A stretch of 13,228 nucleotides of DNA from an uncultured Prevotella sp. (GTDB lineage: Bacteria; Bacteroidota; Bacteroidia; Bacteroidales; Bacteroidaceae), in the NCBI GenBank assembly GCA_958369755.1, contig CATXJC010000047.1, positions 1 to 13,228 on the forward strand. The letters are read 5' to 3'. The first letter of the stretch is position 1; each line of letters begins with the position of its first letter. Of the stretch, positions 7,865 to 13,228 are shown one piece after another. Under the pieces are notes generated by a model. That model saw only the letters and a list, made by a program, of their open reading frames with translations. It was not told where the DNA came from and did not search any database. Position numbers and translations under genes: made by a program.

Positions 7865-10800
7865 TTAATCAAGTTTGATGCTCAAACCAAGGCCACGAAG
7901 CTCATGGAGCAATACGTTAAGTGACTCAGGAATACCAGGAGTTGGCATTGGATCGCCCTTTACGATTGCTTCGTATGCCTTGCTACGTCCTACAACATCA
8001 TCTGACTTAACAGTCAGGATTTCCTGCAAAACGTGGCTTGCACCGAATGCCTCGATAGCCCAGACCTCCATCTCTCCGAATCGCTGACCACCAAACTGTG
8101 CTTTACCACCAAGTGGCTGTTGTGTAATCAAAGAGTATGGACCGATAGAACGAGCGTGCATCTTATCCTCAACCATATGACCTAACTTCAAGAAGTAAGT
8201 CATACCAACAGTAGCTGGCTGGTCAAACTGCTCTCCAGTCTCACCATCATAAAGGTAAGTTGAGCAGAAACGTGGCAAGCCTGCCTTATCTGTCCATTCA
8301 GAGAGATCATCCAATTTAGCACCATCAAAGATAGGAGTAGCAAACTTTACACCCAACTTTTTACCTGCAGCACCCAAGATACACTCGAAGATCTGACCAA
8401 GGTTCATACGTGAAGGCACACCCAATGGATTCAATACCATATCTACAGGACGACCGTCAGCCATAAATGGCATATCCTCCAAACGAACTACCTTAGACAC
8501 AATACCCTTATTACCATGACGACCGGCAAGTTTATCACCAACCTGGATCTTACGCTTCTTAGCAATATATACCTTAGCCATCTGAAGAATACCTGATGGA
8601 AGTTCATCACCAATAGTGATAGCAAACTTACGACGCTTTAATTCAGCATCAAGTTGCTTATACTTGCGGATATAGTTCATAATAAGTCTCTGAATCAAGC
8701 CATTGGTATGCTCATCCTTAGTCCACTTATTAGACTGAACACCATCATACTCCAAATTCTTCAAGGCTGTAGCAGTAAAGGTACTGCCCTTGGTGATAAT
8801 CTCAGCACCTGTATAATCCTTAACACCCTCAGAAGTCATACCTTCTGTAAGTGTAAGCAACTTGTCTACGAGAATATCCTTCAAGTCATCACCCTTTGCC
8901 TCATACTCCTCATCAATCTTAGCAAGAATAATCTTATCCTGCTTCTTTGACTCACGGGTCTTGATAGCACGAGAGAACAACTTCTTGTCAATAACCACAC
9001 CGCTCAATGATGGATTTGCCTTCAATGAAGAATCCTTCACATCACCAGCCTTATCACCAAAGATAGCGCGAAGCAACTTCTCTTCTGGTGAAGGATCACT
9101 TTCACCCTTAGGCGAAATCTTACCAATCATGATATCACCTGGTTCAATTCTTGCACCAACACGCACGATACCATTATCATCAAGATCCTTTGTAGCTTCC
9201 TCGCTGACATTAGGGATATCAGATGTGAATTCCTCTACTCCACGCTTAGTTTCACGGACATCAAGAGAGTATTCGTCAACATGTACAGATGTCAATACGT
9301 CATCACGAACCATACGTTCAGAAATAACAACAGCATCCTCATAGTTGTAACCCTTCCAAGGAATATAAGCTACAAGCAAATTACGGCCCAAAGCCAGCTC
9401 ACCGTTTTCTGTCGCATAACCCTCAGTCAGGATATCACCCTTCTTTACACGCTGTCCCTTATTACAGATAGGACGCAAGTCGATGGTCATATTCTGGTTG
9501 GTACGACGGAACTTAGGAATACGATACTCCTTCAAAGCTGGTTCGAAGCTTACAAATTCATCGTCTTCTGTGCGATCGTAAAGGATACGGATAGTTGTAG
9601 CATCAACATATTCGATAACGCCCTCACCTTCTGCAGTAACCATAGTACGTGAATCCTCACAAACTTGCTTCTCAAGACCAGTACCAACTATTGGTGCATC
9701 ATTATGAAGCAATGGTACAGCCTGACGCATCATGTTACATCCCATCAACGCACGGTGACCATCATCATGCTCCAAGAATGGAATCAAACCTGCGGATACA
9801 GAAGCAATCTGCTGTGGAGAGACGTCAACATAATCAACTTGATCCGGACCTACAACAGGATAATCAGCATCCTGACGACACTTTACTACATCACGAATGA
9901 AAGAACCATCAACAGTCAAAGGCGCATTACCCTGACCGATAATCTTAGACTCTTCATCTTCAGCAGTCAAGTATACAACATCCTCATTAGCCATATCGAC
10001 CTTGCTATCATTCACCTTACGGTAAGGAGTAACAATAAAACCAAGATCATTAATCTTTGCATACATACAGAGAGAAGAAATCAAACCGATGTTTGGACCT
10101 TCAGGACTCTCAATAGGGCAAAGACGACCATAGTGTGTATAATGTACGTCACGAACCTCGAAACCGGCACGCTCACGAGACAAACCACCAGGACCTAAGG
10201 CAGAAAGACGACGCTTATGAGTTACCTCAGCCAGAGGGTTAGTCTGGTCCATGAACTGTGACAATGGATTAGTTCCAAAGAAAGAATTGATAACACTAGA
10301 GATTGTCTTAGCATTAATCAAATCTGTTGGAGTAAACACCTCATTGTCGCGAACATTCATACGTTCACGGATAGTACGGGTCATACGTGCCAAACCAATA
10401 GAGAACTGGTTAGCCAACTGCTCACCTACAGTACGAACACGACGATTAGACAAGTGGTCGATATCGTCAACTGTTGCACTAGAGTTGATCAGCTGAATAA
10501 GATATTTAATGATCTCAATAATATCTTCCTTAGTCAAGACACGAACATCAATATCAGTATCAAGATTCAATTTCTTATTGATACGATAACGACCTACCTC
10601 ACCCAGATCATAACGCTTATCCGAGAAGAACAGGTTTTGGAAAACCTCACGTGCACTTGCGTCATCTGCAGGATCAGCATTACGCAACTGACGATAGATA
10701 TAGTTAACAGCTTCCTTCTCAGAGTTACTTGGATCCTTTGCCAAAGTATTGAAGATAATAGTAAACTTGTTGGCAGCTTCCTCATCCTTATGAAGCAGAA

Positions 10801-11677
10801 CAGTCTGCGCACCACTCTCAACAATCTCCTCAATATTATCAGCAGTAAGTTCAGTCTCACGCTCCATGATTACTTCATTACGCTCGATAGATACTACTTC
10901 ACCGGTATCCTCATCAACGAAGTCCTCATTCCAACTCTTCAAAACACGAGCAGCAAGCTTACGACCAATAGCAGCCTTCATATTCTTCTTGTTAACCTTC
11001 ACCTCCTCGGCGAGATCAAAAATCTGAAGAATATCCTTATCCTGTTCGTAACCAATAGCACGCAACAATGTGGTTACAGGCAACTTCTTCTTACGATCGA
11101 TATATGCATACATTACATTGTTAATGTCAGTTGCAAATTCAATCCAGCTTCCCTTGAAAGGAATGATACGAGCAGAATAAAGCATGGTACCATTTGCATG
11201 AACACCCTGGCTAAAGAACACACCAGGAGAGCGATGAAGCTGAGAAACAACAACACGCTCAGCACCATTAATCACGAAAGTACCATTATCGGTCATATAT
11301 GGGATAGTACCAAGGAACACATCCTGAATAAATGTACCGAAATCCTCATGATCAGGATCAGTACAATACAGTTTCATCTTAGCCTTCAAAGGTACACTAT
11401 ATGTAAGACCACGCTCCAAACACTCATCAATAGAATAGCGAGGAGGGTCGATATAGTAATCCAAGAACTCAAGAACGAAATTGTTACGTGTATCGGTAAT
11501 AGGGAAGTTCTCAGAGAACACCTTATACAAACCGTCATTCTTGCGTTCCTCAGGCGGAGTATCCAACTGTAAGAAGTCCTTGAAAGACTTTAACTGCACA
11601 TCGAGGAAATCCGGATATGGATACGGATTATGCACGCTGGCAAAATTTACTCTGTTATCAACAATTTTTGTAGCCAT
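7865..11677 (-). CDS. rpoB: DNA-directed RNA polymerase subunit beta
   Basis: RpoB (1270 residues) forms half of the polymerase clamp and active-site cleft and holds the rifampicin pocket. The fork-loop and rifampicin region (LSQFMDQTNPLAEVTHKRRL, then SALGPGGLSRERAGFEVRD) lies around residues 472-511. Gln474, Asp477, His487, Ser492 and Leu494 match E. coli Gln513, Asp516, His526, Ser531 and Leu533, so the common resistance positions are wild type. KLLRAIF ends at residue 873 and GRHGNKG is at 1052-1058; between them is an SI2-like insertion that differs in sequence from the E. coli one. The C terminus (HARSIGPYSLITQQPLGG, GEMEVWAIEAFGA) contacts beta'. The protein is shorter than the E. coli subunit (1342) but of usual size for Bacteroidota. 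It follows rplL after 110 nt that include an attenuator-like hairpin. Confidence 0.99.
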   Translation of the reverse strand: MATKIVDNRVNFASVHNPYPYPDFLDVQLKSFKDFLQLDTPPEERKNDGLYKVFSENFPITDTRNNFVLEFLDYYIDPPRYSIDECLERGLTYSVPLKAKMKLYCTDPDHEDFGTFIQDVFLGTIPYMTDNGTFVINGAERVVVSQLHRSPGVFFSQGVHANGTMLYSARIIPFKGSWIEFATDINNVMYAYIDRKKKLPVTTLLRAIGYEQDKDILQIFDLAEEVKVNKKNMKAAIGRKLAARVLKSWNEDFVDEDTGEVVSIERNEVIMERETELTADNIEEIVESGAQTVLLHKDEEAANKFTIIFNTLAKDPSNSEKEAVNYIYRQLRNADPADDASAREVFQNLFFSDKRYDLGEVGRYRINKKLNLDTDIDVRVLTKEDIIEIIKYLIQLINSSATVDDIDHLSNRRVRTVGEQLANQFSIGLARMTRTIRERMNVRDNEVFTPTDLINAKTISSVINSFFGTNPLSQFMDQTNPLAEVTHKRRLSALGPGGLSRERAGFEVRDVHYTHYGRLCPIESPEGPNIGLISSLCMYAKINDLGFIVTPYRKVNDSKVDMANEDVVYLTAEDEESKIIGQGNAPLTVDGSFIRDVVKCRQDADYPVVGPDQVDYVDVSPQQIASVSAGLIPFLEHDDGHRALMGCNMMRQAVPLLHNDAPIVGTGLEKQVCEDSRTMVTAEGEGVIEYVDATTIRILYDRTEDDEFVSFEPALKEYRIPKFRRTNQNMTIDLRPICNKGQRVKKGDILTEGYATENGELALGRNLLVAYIPWKGYNYEDAVVISERMVRDDVLTSVHVDEYSLDVRETKRGVEEFTSDIPNVSEEATKDLDDNGIVRVGARIEPGDIMIGKISPKGESDPSPEEKLLRAIFGDKAGDVKDSSLKANPSLSGVVIDKKLFSRAIKTRESKKQDKIILAKIDEEYEAKGDDLKDILVDKLLTLTEGMTSEGVKDYTGAEIITKGSTFTATALKNLEYDGVQSNKWTKDEHTNGLIQRLIMNYIRKYKQLDAELKRRKFAITIGDELPSGILQMAKVYIAKKRKIQVGDKLAGRHGNKGIVSKVVRLEDMPFMADGRPVDMVLNPLGVPSRMNLGQIFECILGAAGKKLGVKFATPIFDGAKLDDLSEWTDKAGLPRFCSTYLYDGETGEQFDQPATVGMTYFLKLGHMVEDKMHARSIGPYSLITQQPLGGKAQFGGQRFGEMEVWAIEAFGASHVLQEILTVKSDDVVGRSKAYEAIVKGDPMPTPGIPESLNVLLHELRGLGLSIKLD

Positions 11678-11721
11678 TAGAAGTTATTAAATGGGTTTTA
11701 TTAATAATATAATAAAAGACA

Positions 11722-11760
11722 CAAAAAGGTTAGGACTCACCTACTTGGAGAATCCTAACC
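11722..11760 (-). terminator. Attenuator-like hairpin between rplL and rpoB
   Basis: GGTTAGGA at 11728-11735 and TCCTAACC at 11753-11760 form a perfect 8-bp stem. Three more pairs (CTC 11736-11738 with GAG 11748-11750) extend it past a 2-nt bulge. On the minus strand the stem is followed by TTTTTG and then further T-rich sequence, so it has the form of an intrinsic terminator. It lies in the 110-nt gap before rpoB, where E. coli also has a partial terminator that lowers rpoBC expression relative to rplJL. I see no good TAnnTTTG promoter between it and rpoB, so it must be partial or conditional (inference). Confidence 0.8.
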
Positions 11761-11787
11761 ATTTATATAAAAAATGTATTACTCTAA

Positions 11788-12165
11788 TTACTTGAGCTCT
11801 ACCTTAGCACCGGCCTCTTCGATAGCCTTCTTAAGGTTCTCAGCCTCGTCCTTAGCTACACCTTCCTTGATTGTAGAAGGAGCACCGTCTACGAGATCCT
11901 TAGCCTCTTTCAAACCGAGACCACAAGCCTCCTTAACTGCCTTAACAACCTGGAGCTTAGCGCCACCAACCTCAGCGAGGACTACGTCGAAAGAAGACTT
12001 CTCCTCAGCTGCAGCTGCACCACCAGCAGCAGGACCAGCAGCTACAGCTACAGCTGCAGCAGCAGGCTCAATACCATACTCGTCCTTGAGGACTGTTGCC
12101 AACTCATTAACTTCCTTAACAGTAAGATTTACTAACTCTTCTGCAATAGCTTTGATATCTGCCAT
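11788..12165 (-). CDS. rplL: 50S ribosomal protein L7/L12
   Basis: L12 (bL12, 125 residues) forms dimers on L10 that make the flexible ribosomal stalk, which recruits and stimulates the translation GTPases, including EF-G encoded in the same window. The N-terminal dimerisation helices (about residues 1-33) are followed by an alanine- and glycine-rich hinge (about 34-53). The globular C-terminal domain starts at KSSFDVVL and includes the conserved factor-binding helix KVVKAVKE-like stretch (here LQVVKAVKEACGLGLKEAK). Length is typical. It lies 56 nt after rplJ and has an A-rich leader with no Shine-Dalgarno. Because L12 is needed in several copies per ribosome, the hairpin downstream that would reduce readthrough into rpoB makes sense. 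Confidence 0.98.
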   Translation of the reverse strand: MADIKAIAEELVNLTVKEVNELATVLKDEYGIEPAAAAVAVAAGPAAGGAAAAEEKSSFDVVLAEVGGAKLQVVKAVKEACGLGLKEAKDLVDGAPSTIKEGVAKDEAENLKKAIEEAGAKVELK

Positions 12166-12221
12166 TTTATTCTAAATTTTATTTTTGTTTATACTATAAT
12201 TAATGATAACATTGTGATTGA

Positions 12222-12740
12222 TTACTCAGGACGCTCGCCCAATGTCTTAAGCACACCATGAATAGTGTTGCTTCCTGATTGAAGAGCTGAAACAACGTTC
12301 TTTGCAGGTGACTGGAGCAAAGCAACAATCTCTGCGATAACTTCGTTCTTGCTCTTGAGAGCTGAAAGCTCTGCAAGTTTGTCTGCGCCAACGTAGAAGC
12401 TTTCCTCTGCATAAGCAGCCTTCAATGTTGGAACATCTTCCTTGTCATATTCCTTCAACAACTTAGCTGGTACATTAGCTGTATTAGCAAACAACACAGC
12501 AGTAGTACCCTTCAAGTAGCCATAGAGCTCAGAGAAATCGATATCTGAAGCCTCGAACGCCTTGTGAAGCAAGGAATTCTTAACAACAACCATCTTAATC
12601 TCGCTCTGGAAGCACTTGCGACGGAGTGCGCTTGTCTTCTCTGCATTCAATCCTGTAACATCTACAAGATAGAAATGAGGAAACTCCTGCAACTTCTGTC
12701 CAAGTTCAGCGATAATAGTATCTTTAACTTCTTTCTTCAT
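12222..12740 (-). CDS. rplJ: 50S ribosomal protein L10
   Basis: L10 (uL10, 172 residues) binds 23S rRNA together with L11 and anchors the L12 dimers at the stalk base. The N-terminal rRNA-binding domain shows the family pattern: FYLVDVTGLNAEKTSALRR (about residues 23-41), MVVVKNSLLHKAF (50-62) and GTTAVLFA (77-84). The C-terminal part is a long helical tail of the kind that binds L12. Length fits Bacteroidota L10. The start is 18 nt after the rplA stop, so the two are tightly coupled. That gap is too short for the structured L10 leader that controls rplJL in E. coli and Bacillus. No Shine-Dalgarno is visible. Confidence 0.97.
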   Translation of the reverse strand: MKKEVKDTIIAELGQKLQEFPHFYLVDVTGLNAEKTSALRRKCFQSEIKMVVVKNSLLHKAFEASDIDFSELYGYLKGTTAVLFANTANVPAKLLKEYDKEDVPTLKAAYAEESFYVGADKLAELSALKSKNEVIAEIVALLQSPAKNVVSALQSGSNTIHGVLKTLGERPE

Positions 12741-12758
12741 TTTACAAAACTTTTAGAG

Positions 12759-13228
12759 TTATTCAACTGATTTAGGATCAATCTTGATACCCTTACTCAT
12801 AGTGCTAGAAATAAAGATACTCTTGATATATGTACCTTTAGCAGCAGCAGGCTTCAGCTTGATAACTGTGTTGATGAACTCCTTAGCATTTCCATAGATC
12901 TGCTCAGAAGTCATGCCAACCTTACCGATTGAAGTATGGATAATACCAGCCTTATCAACCTTAAAGTCGATCTTACCTTGCTTAACTTCCTTTACTGCCT
13001 TAGCAACATCCATAGTTACAGTGCCACTCTTAGGGTTAGGCATCAAGCCACGAGGACCGAGTACACGACCCAAAGGACCAATCTTACCCATACAAGAAGG
13101 CATTGTGATGATGACATCAATATCTGTCCAACCACCCTTAATCTTCTCAACGTATTCGTCAAGACCTACATAATCAGCGCCTGCTTCCTTAGCAGCAGCT
13201 TCCTGATCAGGAGTACAGAGTGCGAGCA
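12759..13228 (-). CDS. rplA: 50S ribosomal protein L1, 5' end cut off by the window
   Basis: L1 (uL1) binds 23S rRNA at the mobile L1 stalk and helps move deacylated tRNA out of the E site. About 155 C-terminal residues are visible. The frame is open across the window edge, starting in LALCTPDQEAAAKEAGADY, so the Met at 13103 is internal and not the start. The family signature GPRGLMPNPKSGTVT is clear, as are GGWTDIDVIITMPS just before it and GNAKEFINTVIKLKP near the C terminus. A full L1 is about 230 residues, so roughly 75 are missing. It ends 18 nt before rplJ. In E. coli L1 represses its own operon by binding upstream of rplK, which would be outside this window. Confidence 0.96.
   Translation of the reverse strand, partial: LALCTPDQEAAAKEAGADYVGLDEYVEKIKGGWTDIDVIITMPSCMGKIGPLGRVLGPRGLMPNPKSGTVTMDVAKAVKEVKQGKIDFKVDKAGIIHTSIGKVGMTSEQIYGNAKEFINTVIKLKPAAAKGTYIKSIFISSTMSKGIKIDPKSVE

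Noticed and set aside
10454..11572. A 372-codon open frame on the plus strand, antisense to rpoB
   Set aside because: It lies wholly inside rpoB and its predicted protein is a low-information mix of Leu, Ile, Thr and Ser with no family pattern. Highly expressed genes here seldom use TTA, CTA or TCA codons, which leaves the antisense frame open by chance. The same applies to the shorter antisense frames over rpoC and fusA.
12166..12221. A regulatory structure in the rplJ-rplL gap
   Set aside because: The 56 nt are AT-rich with no stable inverted repeat or promoter match that I could find.
12759..13103. L1 starting at the Met at 13103
   Set aside because: The frame upstream is open to the window edge and encodes conserved L1 sequence (GADYVGLDEY, GGWTDIDVIIT), so this Met is internal.

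Overview
The window is a stretch of core information-processing genes from a member of Bacteroidota, most likely Prevotella or a close relative. This rests on four things: the protein sequences are of the Bacteroidales type; a DUF3467 protein lies just downstream of rpoC; two promoter-like elements match the Bacteroidota -7 consensus TAnnTTTG; and no visible start codon has a Shine-Dalgarno sequence. The genus is a judgement from remembered family sequences, not from a search.

Every gene is on the minus strand, so transcription runs from high to low coordinates. In that order they are rplA (5' end outside the window), rplJ, rplL, rpoB, rpoC, a DUF3467 protein, rpsL, rpsG and fusA (3' end outside the window). 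The first five form the L1/L10/L12/RNA polymerase block. It has a likely internal attenuator between rplL and rpoB (11722-11760) and ends in a strong intrinsic terminator after rpoC (3427-3461). The second block is the str-type group. It has one candidate promoter before DUF3467 and another before rpsL. The rpsL-rpsG gap is unusually long (182 nt) and may fold into a structured RNA, a plausible place for S7 feedback control.

The genes supply the two catalytic subunits of RNA polymerase (beta and beta'), the ribosomal stalk base and stalk (L10, L12), the L1 stalk protein, the decoding-centre protein S12, the 30S head protein S7 and the translocase EF-G. All visible reading frames are intact, end in TAA and keep their catalytic or signature residues. 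The positions in RpoB and S12 where rifampicin and streptomycin resistance usually arises are wild type.

No stretch of more than 300 bases lacks a gene; the longest gaps are 182, 231 and 243 nt, and each is described. I saw no mobile elements, CRISPR arrays, tRNA or rRNA genes and no sign of horizontal transfer. This is an ordinary core region. The points worth a second look are the uncharacterised DUF3467 gene and the regulatory structures between genes; I found no undescribed system.
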